Assembly: GCF_021088345.1 (NCBI RefSeq) | Contig: NZ_CP088156.1 | Span: 5,394,001-5,458,000, forward strand | DNA: 64,000 nucleotides | Origin: Bradyrhizobium ontarionense | GTDB lineage: Bacteria > Pseudomonadota > Alphaproteobacteria > Rhizobiales > Xanthobacteraceae | Direction of reading: 5' to 3' | Shown here: piece after piece, positions 35,164 to 43,741 of the stretch | How positions within the stretch are numbered: the stretch's first letter is position 1 | Layout of the letters: every line of letters begins with the position of its first letter | Notes under the pieces: generated by a model | Databases searched by the model: none | The model's input: the letters and a program-made list of their open reading frames with translations, nothing else | Told to the model about the DNA's origin: nothing | Made by a program: the position numbers and the translations under genes

Positions 35164-37455
35164 TCAGGCGCCGATGGCGCGAAGAGTCACGGGATTGGTC
35201 GGGTTGACGTCGGCGCGTGCCAGCTGACGGATCTCGGCCAGCGCCAGCAGATACGACACGACCGACTCGCCGCCGCAATTCTCGTTGGCGCGATCGACGT
35301 GCAGTCCATCGCGGCAACAGCCGGTCTCGGAATCGGCGAGCGCGACCGACAGATCGTTGCTGCCGAGAAACCACGAGAACGCGACCGTTGCTGCTGTCTT
35401 CCATCCGGCATCTTTGTCTGCGCGGTAGGCGGTCAGGCAGGCCGCAATGGTCGCAGCAGCCTCCAGCGGCTGTTGGTCGAAGCCGTGGGGCGGTTTCCGC
35501 AGCTCACCGAAGCCGTCGGTGCCGACGGGACGGAAATGGCCCGCCGGCGCGGTCTGCTGTGTCATCAGCCAGCGCAGGGATCTCAGCCCCGCGTCGATGT
35601 GGACGGATGTCTGCATCGCCAAGCCCGTGACGAGCAAGGCCTGGGGCAGGCGCGCATTGTCGTAGGCGAGGCCGTCCTCGAACCACTGCCAGTCCGGCGT
35701 TTCGACCGCCACCAGGCCCGACAGCAGCTGCTCGGCAAGCGCCCGGCGGATATCCAGCGCGCGATGATCATCGGGGACCGCCGTGCAATAGCCGTCGAGC
35801 CCGAGCAGCGTGAAGGCCGAAGCGCGGGGGGAACGAAAGCCTGCCGCGGCCGGCAATGCCTGCGCGAACAGGGCGCGCGCCCAGCGGCGCCGCGAAGGGC
35901 TGGCGTCGCTGCGCGCGCACTCGCCCAGTGCCCACAAGGTCCGGCCATGACTGTCCTCCGAACCGCTGGATTCGAGCCAGGTCCGATCGAAGCCCATGAA
36001 GTTGCGAAACCGCCCCGCGTCGGGATTCCAGGCGTGCTGCACGAAGGCGGCAAAGCGCGCAATCAGCCCGTCCGGCATGGACTTCTCGCCCGGTCCGTTG
36101 AGAGCGCAGGCCAACAGCAAGGCGCGGGCATTGTCGTCCACGCAATAGCCGTGCGCGCGATCGGGTACCGAATGGACGGCGTGCTGAAACAGGCCGGTGT
36201 CGTCGCACATCGACAGGAAATGCTCCAATCGCATGTCGGGAGGCGGCGGGGCCGGACAGAGCGGCGCGATCACATCGGGCGCGGTCTGCGCGATCAGCTT
36301 GAGCCGGTGACCCTGCCGCACATGCTCGAACACGGTGGTGTAGCGCTCGGCGGTGCGTTGCCACGTCATCGACCGGCTTGCGGCATAGGCGCGCTCGCAC
36401 ATCGCCTGTCGACGCCGGTCGTCGGTCAGCAAATCAGCGATTTCAGTGCCGATCCTCGCCGCATCGCCAAAGGGAACGAGAACGCCGCGTCCCTCGGCCA
36501 GCAGCTCGCGCGCGTGCCAATACGGGGTCGAGACGACCGGTTTGCCGAGGCCGAAGCTGTAGGCGAGTGTCCCCGACGTCATCTGCGCTTCGTTAAGATA
36601 GGGCGTGACGTAGACGTCGCACATCGAAATGAACTCGAGCAGCGTGGCCTGATCGACGAATTGGTCGAGGAACACGACGTGGTTCTCGACGCCGAGCTCG
36701 CGCACGCGTGCCATCAGCCGCTCGCGATAGGCTTCGCCTTCATTGCGGACCAAATTCGGATGCGTCGCGCCGAGCACGACATAGACCGCGTCCGGCTGTC
36801 GCTTCAGGATCGACGGGACCGCATCGATCATGACCTCGATGCCTTTGCTGGGTGACAACAGGCCGAATGTCAGAATAACCGAGCGGCCGCTGAACCCCAG
36901 CCTTGCCTTCGCCCCGTCCGATGCGGCCAAGGGAAAGTCAGGAATGCCATGGGCAATGACCTCGATCTTCTCCGGCGGCACGCGATAGACGCCATGGAGC
37001 AGCTCGCGACCCTTCTCGGCCATCACGACGACTCTCGCAGACGCCTCCACGACACGCTCGGTCACCACGCGCTGGATCGCGCTGGGTTTCGCCAGCACCG
37101 TGTGCAGTGTCGTGACGACCGGCATGGTCAGACGGGTCAATAGTTCCAGGATGTAGGCGCCGGCGTCGCCGCCGAAGATCCCGAATTCGTGCTGCAGGCA
37201 GACTACGTCGAAGCGACCAGCGTTGAGGACGGCAGCGGCGCGCGCATAGTCCTGGAGATTGTCGTCCTCGATCTGCAGGACGACCGAGGCGGGATAGTCA
37301 TGGGCCTGATCGCGGTCGGTCATCGCCACGATGCTGGCCTGCGGATGTTGTATCGAGTTCGAGATCGCGCGGTGCAGGTCGGTCGTGAACGTCGCGATGC
37401 CGCAGCGGCGGGGCAACGAATTGCCGATCAGCGCAATCCTGCGGGAAGGCGTCAT
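35164..37455 (-). CDS. GT4 glycosyltransferase with C-terminal helical extension
   Basis: A 763-residue protein. Residues 1-390 are a GT-B, family 4 glycosyltransferase (PRRCGIATFTTDLHRA near the N-terminus; FGLLSPSKGIEVMIDA near 200; YLNEAQMTSGTLAYSFGLGK in the donor site). Residues ~410-760 look like an (alpha/alpha)6-barrel-type helical domain (HGYCVDDNARALLLA, GRTLWALGECARS, HGFDQQPLEA). Such fusions are unusual and suggest both sugar transfer and recognition or processing of the product. Its ATG overlaps the stop of the mannose-6-phosphate isomerase gene by 4 bp, so a mannose donor is plausible. No membrane segment or signal peptide. Confidence 0.85.
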   Translation of the reverse strand: MTPSRRIALIGNSLPRRCGIATFTTDLHRAISNSIQHPQASIVAMTDRDQAHDYPASVVLQIEDDNLQDYARAAAVLNAGRFDVVCLQHEFGIFGGDAGAYILELLTRLTMPVVTTLHTVLAKPSAIQRVVTERVVEASARVVVMAEKGRELLHGVYRVPPEKIEVIAHGIPDFPLAASDGAKARLGFSGRSVILTFGLLSPSKGIEVMIDAVPSILKRQPDAVYVVLGATHPNLVRNEGEAYRERLMARVRELGVENHVVFLDQFVDQATLLEFISMCDVYVTPYLNEAQMTSGTLAYSFGLGKPVVSTPYWHARELLAEGRGVLVPFGDAARIGTEIADLLTDDRRRQAMCERAYAASRSMTWQRTAERYTTVFEHVRQGHRLKLIAQTAPDVIAPLCPAPPPPDMRLEHFLSMCDDTGLFQHAVHSVPDRAHGYCVDDNARALLLACALNGPGEKSMPDGLIARFAAFVQHAWNPDAGRFRNFMGFDRTWLESSGSEDSHGRTLWALGECARSDASPSRRRWARALFAQALPAAAGFRSPRASAFTLLGLDGYCTAVPDDHRALDIRRALAEQLLSGLVAVETPDWQWFEDGLAYDNARLPQALLVTGLAMQTSVHIDAGLRSLRWLMTQQTAPAGHFRPVGTDGFGELRKPPHGFDQQPLEAAATIAACLTAYRADKDAGWKTAATVAFSWFLGSNDLSVALADSETGCCRDGLHVDRANENCGGESVVSYLLALAEIRQLARADVNPTNPVTLRAIGA

Positions 37456-38387
37456 GTCCGTGCCTCCGAAAGAGCCGCGGATGTCGCGGCATTGGGCACC
37501 GCTGGTTCGATGATTTCAACGGAGCGGCCCCCGAGCCGCTGCAGCAGTGCCGCAACCGGGCGGGCCGCCGGATACGCAACCAGGACTGTCAGCCCATCGG
37601 CTCCGACCTCGATGCTGTTGCGGCCGCCGGCGACGAAGAGGGCCTGCCCGATTGATACCATGGAGAGCCCGATCGCTGCGTGACCGTCGAGAACGAGAAT
37701 CCAGGTCTCCGCCTCCGCCAACAACGCCCAACTCGAGGCCGGCGGCAGGTCGATGCGTTCGAGTACGAAATGCCGGCTGGCGATCAGCGCCACCCTTTCA
37801 TCCGTGAGGCGGGTCGGATTGCCTTGAGGTCGCAGCGGCCACGCATTGGCAACGGCTATGCCGCTGTCGATATCCAGGTCACGCGCTCTGTCATAGTCGA
37901 ACAGACGGAACGTCGTATCGCTGCGCTGCTGGATTTCGGCAAGCACGATCCCGGCGCTGAGAGCATGGATGGTCCCGGCCGGAATGAAGACGACGTCGCC
38001 CCTCGCAACCGGACGCCATTGGACCAGTTCGACGATCGAGCCGTCCGTGATCGATGTTCGCAATTGCTGCGGCGTGACCCGGTGCGTCAAACCAATTCCG
38101 ATCTGTGCACCCGGTTTCGCCGAGAGGATGTACCATGCTTCGCTCTTGCCGTTTGGCAAGCCCATCGCGCGCGCGAAGGTGTCGTCCGGGTGGACCTGGA
38201 TCGACAGCGGCGCGCTGGTGAACAACAACTTGATCAACAGAGCAGGTACAGGGCCGAGCTCGTCGGCGCGTTCGAACCACAGCTCTCCCACGGCGTCGAC
38301 GGCGCCGCTGATGTCGCTCCACGGCTGGAGATCGCTGGTGCCCCAGGGCTTGCGCACTGCCCGCACCTGCGCGTGTTCGATGGTCAT
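37452..38387 (-). CDS. manA: class I mannose-6-phosphate isomerase
   Basis: A 311-residue cupin metalloenzyme of the short class I phosphomannose isomerase type. Zinc ligands are visible in SIQVHPDD (Gln and His), KSEAWYIL (Glu) and PAGTIHAL (His). It interconverts fructose-6-phosphate and mannose-6-phosphate, feeding GDP-mannose synthesis. GAGGAC lies upstream of the ATG. It is the first gene of a coupled three-gene operon with the GT4 and GH130 genes. A 15-bp direct repeat sits 76 bp upstream of the start. Confidence 0.88.
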   Translation of the reverse strand: MTIEHAQVRAVRKPWGTSDLQPWSDISGAVDAVGELWFERADELGPVPALLIKLLFTSAPLSIQVHPDDTFARAMGLPNGKSEAWYILSAKPGAQIGIGLTHRVTPQQLRTSITDGSIVELVQWRPVARGDVVFIPAGTIHALSAGIVLAEIQQRSDTTFRLFDYDRARDLDIDSGIAVANAWPLRPQGNPTRLTDERVALIASRHFVLERIDLPPASSWALLAEAETWILVLDGHAAIGLSMVSIGQALFVAGGRNSIEVGADGLTVLVAYPAARPVAALLQRLGGRSVEIIEPAVPNAATSAALSEART

Positions 38388-38879
38388 GAATTGTCCTCAC
38401 GGGGTCACGCGCATGCCGGAGCGGCGTGCCGCTGCTCGTTGTCGTCGGTTACGATGTGTCTGGCCAAGTCGTCGCGTTCCAAGTCGTCGCGTTGTCGGAC
38501 ACGCCGCTTTGCGGAAGACGATGATGTCGTCGGTCATGCGGATATGCGGGCTGCCCATGGCAAACAGCTGCGTGCTGCGTACGATCGATAGGGCCAAAAC
38601 AGTGCCTGCCGGGTCACTGCGTGACCGCTCTCGTGATCGTGGCCGAACCGGCGATTGCTGCCGGGATCGCCGGTTTGCGGCGACGGCTTTCGGTTCACGT
38701 GCGGAGCGGCGGTTTTCAAGCCAGAGTTCGGCGCGACCAACGATGCGGAAGCCGCTCGCTGCGCGCAAATGTCGGCGCACCCCGCGCGCCGGATCGACGT
38801 CGATTGCCCATGCGACAGCGTCGCCGTCTCGTTGCGTGCGGCGAGGATCATCGAGAATTGTGAGGACGTGGCGTACGCC
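38388..38879. other. 492-bp intergenic region upstream of manA
   Basis: Contains an exact tandem repeat of CCAAGTCGTCGCGTT (38464-38478 and 38479-38493). An Arg-rich minus-strand frame of about 127 codons ending at 38397 shows isolated protein-like stretches (GSPHIRMTDDIIVFRKAA) but overall looks like decayed or chance coding. No gene is called. Confidence 0.4.
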
Positions 38880-39017
38880 CTACCGCTTCTTCTTGTCGGT
38901 GGAGAAATCCGGCTGCCATCCTCCGGCCTTTTGGCTCGGCGCTGCGGCGATGCTCTTGGGCTTCTCTTTTTTGGGCTTCTTGGTTTCGCGATTGCCTTTT
39001 TGCTGACCTTTGGCCAT
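38880..39017 (-). CDS. small basic Lys-rich protein, 45 residues
   Basis: A 45-residue, very basic peptide beginning MAKGQQKGNRETKKPKKEKP and ending DFSTDKKKR. A strong ribosome site (AAGGAGA, six bases before the ATG) and consistent codon use support translation. The Lys/Gln-rich composition suggests a disordered, nucleic-acid-binding peptide. I recall short proteins of this kind in Rhizobiales but cannot assign a family. It sits upstream of manA on the same strand with a long spacer. Confidence 0.7.
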   Translation of the reverse strand: MAKGQQKGNRETKKPKKEKPKSIAAAPSQKAGGWQPDFSTDKKKR

Positions 39018-39170
39018 GTCGATCTCCTTGGCTGTGTTTCAAGCTGGTTCAATTCGTCGGACGAAGACATCCACGCCGATGTGCGGCGCATCTGTCCTCG
39101 CTGCCCTCGAGGCGCATCGGCCGGGTGGCCGTCGTCCCCGTCTGCCGACAGGGTTTCGCGGTGGCCTGGC

Positions 39171-39284
39171 CTACGAATGAAGTGCGGCAGTTGCGAGCAC
39201 GAGGACGATCAGCAGGAGCGGAACAATGACGGGTGGAACGATCCACTCGCTCAAACGAAACTGCGCCATTAGAGGCTGCGCCAT
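39171..39284 (-). CDS. single-pass small membrane protein, 37 residues
   Basis: A 37-residue protein beginning MAQPLMAQFRLSEWIV and ending TAALHS. Residues ~15-34 are a single hydrophobic helix (VIVPLLLIVLVLATAA). AGGAG lies about eight bases ahead of the first ATG; a second ATG five codons later repeats MAQ and is also possible. Small size and good initiation signals suggest a membrane-inserted micro-protein. Function unknown. Confidence 0.55.
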   Translation of the reverse strand: MAQPLMAQFRLSEWIVPPVIVPLLLIVLVLATAALHS

Positions 39285-39549
39285 TAAGAGGCTCCTCGCA
39301 TCTGTTGCGGCGGGAGCGCTCATGACCCTCAGTCACCGGTGAATGCCATTGGAATTGCGGTGATCAGCAACCGTACACCCGGGCTCATGCAATAGCGAGC
39401 ACCAAAGCACGGCGACCCCGTCGGATGCAGCACGGCCGTTCTTCACGTCGTAGCTGATGAGAAAGCGGTGGCTATTGCCGGCCGCAAGGCGCATGCTTGG
39501 CGGGGCTTCGAGGTAACGTCGGCGGAGTTCGTGTGAAAGGTAGGCGCGG

Positions 39550-39819
39550 ATGAGCATCCGCTCGCAGCGCGAATTCGTGACCTTCAAACATCCGTTCCGC
39601 ATCAGGAGCATTGAACACCTCTTGCCCGAAGGTACCTATGAGGTGGTCACTGACGACGAGATGATCGAGGGATTGTCCTTTGCCGCCTACCGCCGGGTTG
39701 CGACAATGATCATTGTGCCCGTCGCGGGTTCGCGCGGCGCTGCTTTGGAGATGGTGTCCGTCAGCTCGGTCGATCTTGCCGATGCGCAGCGCGTCGACGC
39801 GAGTGCATCGGATGACTGA
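39550..39819 (+). CDS. hypothetical protein, 89 residues
   Basis: An 89-residue soluble protein with FRIRSIEHLLPEGTYEVVTD, a beta-rich N-terminal part reading like a short SH3-like or sheet domain, and an Asp/Ala-rich C-terminus. The pattern EHLLPEGTYEVVTDDE is one I associate with conserved Bradyrhizobium hypotheticals. Its end overlaps the start of the next gene by 8 bp, so the pair is co-translated. On the opposite strand, upstream of the start, a 92-codon frame (39333-39611) overlaps it and is not called. Confidence 0.7.
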   Translation: MSIRSQREFVTFKHPFRIRSIEHLLPEGTYEVVTDDEMIEGLSFAAYRRVATMIIVPVAGSRGAALEMVSVSSVDLADAQRVDASASDD

Positions 39820-40108
39820 CGAGCCGCTCGATCTCGACAGTCACCGCGGCATGAGCGAGAAGAAGGCCGTGGACCTTCGCCGTGCGCTGGCAGAAGCCGA
39901 AAGTCATGCGCGGGAGCTGCGCGAGCGGCAGGCCGTTCTCGAGGCGCACCTGCTCGCGAACGCGGCTGACTCGTGGCCGGAAGCGGCGGCAAAGGCCCGC
40001 TACCTCCTCAATATCTACGCCGCAAGCCTCTCGGAACAGGATACCAGGCACCGGGAGCTGATCGCCGCGGTTCTGGCCGACTTCTCTCGTCTGAGCGGCG
40101 AGGGCTGA
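39812..40108 (+). CDS. hypothetical helical protein, 98 residues
   Basis: A 98-residue protein from the ATG at 39812, overlapping the preceding gene by 8 bp. It is helical and charged (KKAVDLRRALAEAESHARE; RYLLNIYAASLSEQDTRH), probably a short coiled coil. Translational coupling suggests a functional pair with the 89-residue protein. No family recognised. The 287 bp after it, up to 40395, hold no gene. Confidence 0.65.
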   Translation: MTDEPLDLDSHRGMSEKKAVDLRRALAEAESHARELRERQAVLEAHLLANAADSWPEAAAKARYLLNIYAASLSEQDTRHRELIAAVLADFSRLSGEG

Positions 40109-40395
40109 CCGCGATATGGGGCGTCGTGGCGCATGTCGCGCCATGCGCTGCGTGTGACCGGCTCCGGCCCGTCTCGAAGCGTGGGCGGATGGCTCGTCCC
40201 ACGCCCCGCCGCAGGCCTGGATGGGCCGGCGCGCGATCCCGGACTGTTGCTTTCGCGCGACAGCTGCCGGACCGTCTCCTGTCCCGGCCTATTTTCCTGG
40301 CTTTGCCTGACAATTGCCCCGCATGGGGCGCAACATGCCGCAACGTCTTAAGGCTTGAACGGTATCCAGCTCAGGGGTGCAGACAGGGACGACAG

Positions 40396-40761
40396 ATGCG
40401 ATGGGTGGTCTTGGCGGTGACACTGCTCTTCGCGACCGGAGTCCGCGCGGAAGAGATGGCGTTCTACGTCCTGGGTGTGGGCGCTGATTCCTGCGAGCGG
40501 TTCATCGCTGCGGCCGAGGAGCAGCCGCCCGGCACCTACAAGGCGATCGGCAATCCCGATGGGCCCTATGTCAACGCGATCTCCAAATATCAGCAATGGA
40601 TGATGGGCTACGTCTCGGCTGTCAACGCCGCGCGCGGCGATGAGGGCATGCAGATCAAGCTCGACCTCACCGAGATGGACAGCTGGATGCGCAACTGGTG
40701 CAGTCGCAACCAGCGACGCACGGTATTCCACGCACTGCAGGCGTTCGTGAAGTCGCACTGA
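40396..40761 (+). CDS. exported small protein, Rap1a/HdeA-like
   Basis: A 121-residue protein with a Sec signal peptide (MRWVVLAVTLLFATGVRAEE; cleavage after RA). The mature part has Cys in DSCERF and in RNWCSRN, and the WMMGYVSAVNAARGDE segment, a pattern I associate with the Rap1a/Tai-like or HdeA-like periplasmic helical fold. The two Cys could form a disulfide. Its role in the periplasm is unknown. Convergent with regR. Confidence 0.65.
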   Translation: MRWVVLAVTLLFATGVRAEEMAFYVLGVGADSCERFIAAAEEQPPGTYKAIGNPDGPYVNAISKYQQWMMGYVSAVNAARGDEGMQIKLDLTEMDSWMRNWCSRNQRRTVFHALQAFVKSH

Positions 40762-40782
40762 GCTGCGCTCGACCCGGCCGTG

Positions 40783-41343
40783 CTATTTTGGCGCGCGCTT
40801 GGCGAGGATGCGCTGCAGGGTCCGCCGATGCATGTTGAGCCTGCGCGCGGTCTCCGAGACGTTGCGGTTGCACATCTCATAGATGCGCTGGATGTGCTCC
40901 CAGCGCACGCGGTCGGCCGACATCGGGTTCTGCGGCAGCTCGGACTTCTCGCTGGTGGTCGCCAGCAGTGCTGCGACCACGTCGTCGGCGTCCGCGGGCT
41001 TCGCAAGATAGTCGACGGCGCCCATCTTCACCGCCGTGACGGCGGTAGCGATGTTGCCGTACCCGGTCAGTACGATGGCGCGGGCCTCGGGGCGCTTGCG
41101 CTTCAGCGCCGACACCACGTCCAGGCCGTTACCGTCGCCGAGCCGGAGGTCGACCACGGCGAAGGCTGGTGCAGCCTTGCCGATCTGCGAGATGCCCTCG
41201 GCCACGCTTTCGCAGGAGGTGACGGTAAAGCCGCGCGTTTCCATGGCGCGTGACAGCCGCTCCAGGAACGGCTTGTCGTCCTCGACGATCAGAAGAGAGC
41301 GGTCCGGATGGTTCGTCAGTTCGGCGATGGCGCCCACGGTCAT
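40783..41343 (-). CDS. regR: response regulator RegR (RegA/PrrA/ActR family)
   Basis: A 186-residue regulator from the ATG at 41343. The N-terminal receiver has the acidic pair in LIVEDDKPF, the phospho-acceptor Asp in AVVDLRLGDG, Thr in VLTGYGN and Lys in AKPADAD. The C-terminal Fis-type helix-turn-helix reads NVSETARRLNMHRRTLQRILAK, nearly invariant in the RegA family. In Bradyrhizobium RegR activates nifA (fixR-nifA) and respiration genes in response to redox state. It lies 157 bp downstream of its cognate kinase on the same strand. Confidence 0.9.
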   Translation of the reverse strand: MTVGAIAELTNHPDRSLLIVEDDKPFLERLSRAMETRGFTVTSCESVAEGISQIGKAAPAFAVVDLRLGDGNGLDVVSALKRKRPEARAIVLTGYGNIATAVTAVKMGAVDYLAKPADADDVVAALLATTSEKSELPQNPMSADRVRWEHIQRIYEMCNRNVSETARRLNMHRRTLQRILAKRAPK

Positions 41344-41500
41344 ATCCTCAGGAGAAGAAGGCTCGATGGTTGCGAGACGATCGATCCTCACATCATATGG
41401 TCTGCCAACCGGCCGCTGCCAAGATCGCGGGTTGCCGCAGTCTGCGGCGTGACGCCGCGCAGGCCTGACGCGGTTCCGTATACCAGCGATCGCTCGTCGA

Positions 41501-42850
41501 TTATTCCGGCTCAGCCTCGTCGCTGTCCTCACTTGCTTCAAAACGCCGCCGCGGCCAGGCGATCTGAACGACGGCGCCATGGTCGGGAAAGGCACGGTTG
41601 GTAAACGAGACCTTGGCGCCGGTCCGCTCCAGCAAGGTGCGGGCGATGAAGACGCCAAGCCCCAGGCCGCCGCCCTGGTTCCCTCCTTGGGCATCCTCGG
41701 CGCTGCGTCGCCGTGACAGATAGGGCTCGCCGATCCGCTTGAGGATGTCGGGCGCAAAGCCCGGGCCGTCGTCGGAGACCACGATCTCGACCGTCTCGTT
41801 GTTCCACCAGGCGTTCACCTCGACGGCATTGCGCGCGAAGTCGACCGCATTCTCCAGGATGTTGCCGACGCCATAGAGGATCGCGGGATTGCGGGTGCCG
41901 ACCGGCTCCTTGGCCGCGGTGACCGCGACCCGCACCTTGATGTCGACGCCGAAATCGCGGTGCGGCGCGACGGTCTCCTCGATCAGCGTCGACAGCTTCA
42001 TGCGGTCGAACATCGATCCGGTCGAGGACAGCTGCGTGATCTTGCCGAGAATGTCGCGACAGCGCTGCGCCTGCTCGCGCAGGGTCTTGATGTCCGATGT
42101 CACCTGGCTGTTGTCCTGCAGCGCCTTCTCAAGCTCGCGCGAGATCAGGACGATGGTCGCGAGCGGCGTGCCGAGCTCATGCGCGGCTGCGGCCGCGAGC
42201 CCGTCGAGCTGGGTGAGATGCTGCTCGCGCGCCAGCACCAGCTCGGTGGCCGCCAGCGCGTCGGAGAGCTTGCGCGCCTCCTCGGTGACCTGAAACGCGT
42301 AGAGGCTGGTCACGCCGATCGCGAGCGCGATCGAGAGCCAGACCCCGAACAGATAGATCGGCGGAAAGACCAGCGGCTCCTCGCCCTCCCACGGCAGCGG
42401 CAGATGCATGAAGAACAGCGCGGTGGCACAGGCCACGGCGAGCAGTCCGAGCGTAACGGTGAAGCGCAAGGGCAGGGCGGTCGCGGAGATCAGCACCGGC
42501 GCCAGGAACATGTAGGAGAACGGGTTCTCCAGCCCGCCGGTGAGATAGAGCAGCACCGTCAGCTCGATGATGTTGAGCGCGAGCAGGCCGCCGGCGTGGG
42601 CCGGCTCCAAGAGCTGCATCGGGTTGAAGGCGATCTGCAGGCCGAGATTGAGCAGCGCCGACACGCTGATGACGGCGAGGCAGGGCACGACCGGCAGGTC
42701 GAACTCCAGTCCCTGCACGACGATGAAGATGGCGCTCAGCTGGCCCAGCGCCGCCAGCCAGCGCAGCCGCAGGATGGTGTCGAGCCGGACACGCTGGCGC
42801 GGATGGCGATAGTCCGTATCGGGCGTGTCGGTGATCAATGTGTCGGTCAT
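41501..42850 (-). CDS. regS: redox sensor histidine kinase RegS (RegB/PrrB/ActS family)
   Basis: A 449-residue kinase from the ATG at 42850, with about six TM helices in residues 30-200. It has the quinone-linked heptapeptide-type motif GGLENPFSY in the membrane domain, the H-box AAHELGTPLATI, the redox-active Cys in AQRCRDILGKI (aligned with Cys265 of R. capsulatus RegB), and the N-box and G-box of the ATPase domain. It should phosphorylate RegR under reducing or low-oxygen conditions. All three RegB redox elements are present. It is divergent from an ABC-2 exporter. Confidence 0.92.
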   Translation of the reverse strand: MTDTLITDTPDTDYRHPRQRVRLDTILRLRWLAALGQLSAIFIVVQGLEFDLPVVPCLAVISVSALLNLGLQIAFNPMQLLEPAHAGGLLALNIIELTVLLYLTGGLENPFSYMFLAPVLISATALPLRFTVTLGLLAVACATALFFMHLPLPWEGEEPLVFPPIYLFGVWLSIALAIGVTSLYAFQVTEEARKLSDALAATELVLAREQHLTQLDGLAAAAAHELGTPLATIVLISRELEKALQDNSQVTSDIKTLREQAQRCRDILGKITQLSSTGSMFDRMKLSTLIEETVAPHRDFGVDIKVRVAVTAAKEPVGTRNPAILYGVGNILENAVDFARNAVEVNAWWNNETVEIVVSDDGPGFAPDILKRIGEPYLSRRRSAEDAQGGNQGGGLGLGVFIARTLLERTGAKVSFTNRAFPDHGAVVQIAWPRRRFEASEDSDEAEPE

Positions 42851-42949
42851 GGCTCGGAACTTAATGCCGCGAACACGCCGCGACAAATCTGGCTGCACCG
42901 GTCGTGACCTGTTGCGATTTGCGACGCAATGCCTCAATGAACCAGCCCG

Positions 42950-43741
42950 ATGACGCAAGATGACGCAGTTCTGACCCCATCGCCGGATCGAAAGGCCGCT
43001 TCGCCTGCGATCGCCGTCGCGCGCCTGACCAAGATCTACAAGGCTGTGCCCGCGGTCGACGGCATCTCCTTCACGATCCGTCGCGGCAGCATCACCGGGC
43101 TGCTCGGCGGCAACGGTGCCGGCAAGACCACCACGATCGCGATGATCATGGGGCTGGTGCAGCCGACGTCCGGCACGGTCGAGGTGCTCGGCCGCAGGAT
43201 GCCGGATGAGAGCGCCGCCGTGCTGGGGCGGATGAATTTCGAGAGCCCCTATGTCGACATGCCGATGCGGCTCACGGTGCGGCAGAACCTCACCATCTTC
43301 GGCCAGCTCTATGCGGTGGATCATCTCAAGGAGCGGATCGCCGAGCTCGCTTCGCAGCTCGACCTGACCGACTTCCTCGATCGCGCCAACGGCAAGCTCT
43401 CTGCCGGGCAGAAGACGCGCGTGGCGCTGGCCAAGGCGCTGATCAATGATCCCGAGCTGTTGCTGCTGGACGAGCCGACGGCCTCGCTCGATCCCGACAC
43501 CGCCGACTGGGTGCGCGGCCATCTCGAGCGCTACCGCGAGCGCCGCGGCGCCACCATCCTGCTCGCCTCGCACAACATGCTCGAGGTCGAACGGCTGTGC
43601 GACCGTGTCATCATCATGAAGCGCGGCCGCATCGAGGACGATGACAGCCCGGCGCAGATCATGGCGCGCTACAACCGCACGACGCTGGAGGAGGTGTTCC
43701 TGGACGTCGCCCGCGGCAGGGACCGGGAGGCCGTGGAATGA
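42950..43741 (+). CDS. ABC-2-type transporter ATPase
   Basis: A 263-residue ABC ATPase. Walker A is LLGGNGAGKTTT, the signature is LSAGQKTRVALAKAL, and Walker B is LLLLDEPTASLDPD. The layout is that of the NodI/CcmA-like (DRA) group, which energises ABC-2 exporters of drugs, polysaccharides or lipids. It overlaps the permease gene by 4 bp (ATGA). It shares the intergenic promoter region with regS, transcribed divergently. Cargo unknown. Confidence 0.9.
   Translation: MTQDDAVLTPSPDRKAASPAIAVARLTKIYKAVPAVDGISFTIRRGSITGLLGGNGAGKTTTIAMIMGLVQPTSGTVEVLGRRMPDESAAVLGRMNFESPYVDMPMRLTVRQNLTIFGQLYAVDHLKERIAELASQLDLTDFLDRANGKLSAGQKTRVALAKALINDPELLLLDEPTASLDPDTADWVRGHLERYRERRGATILLASHNMLEVERLCDRVIIMKRGRIEDDDSPAQIMARYNRTTLEEVFLDVARGRDREAVE

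Noticed and set aside
39333..39611. Minus-strand 92-codon frame overlapping the start of the 89-residue gene
   Set aside because: Some stretches look protein-like (RFLISYDVKNG), but it overlaps the better-supported plus-strand gene and has no clear start.
42851..42949. Possible RegR box between regS and the ABC-2 genes
   Set aside because: The best candidate matches the remembered consensus only in its 3' half (TT-NN-GNCGC); several key bases differ.
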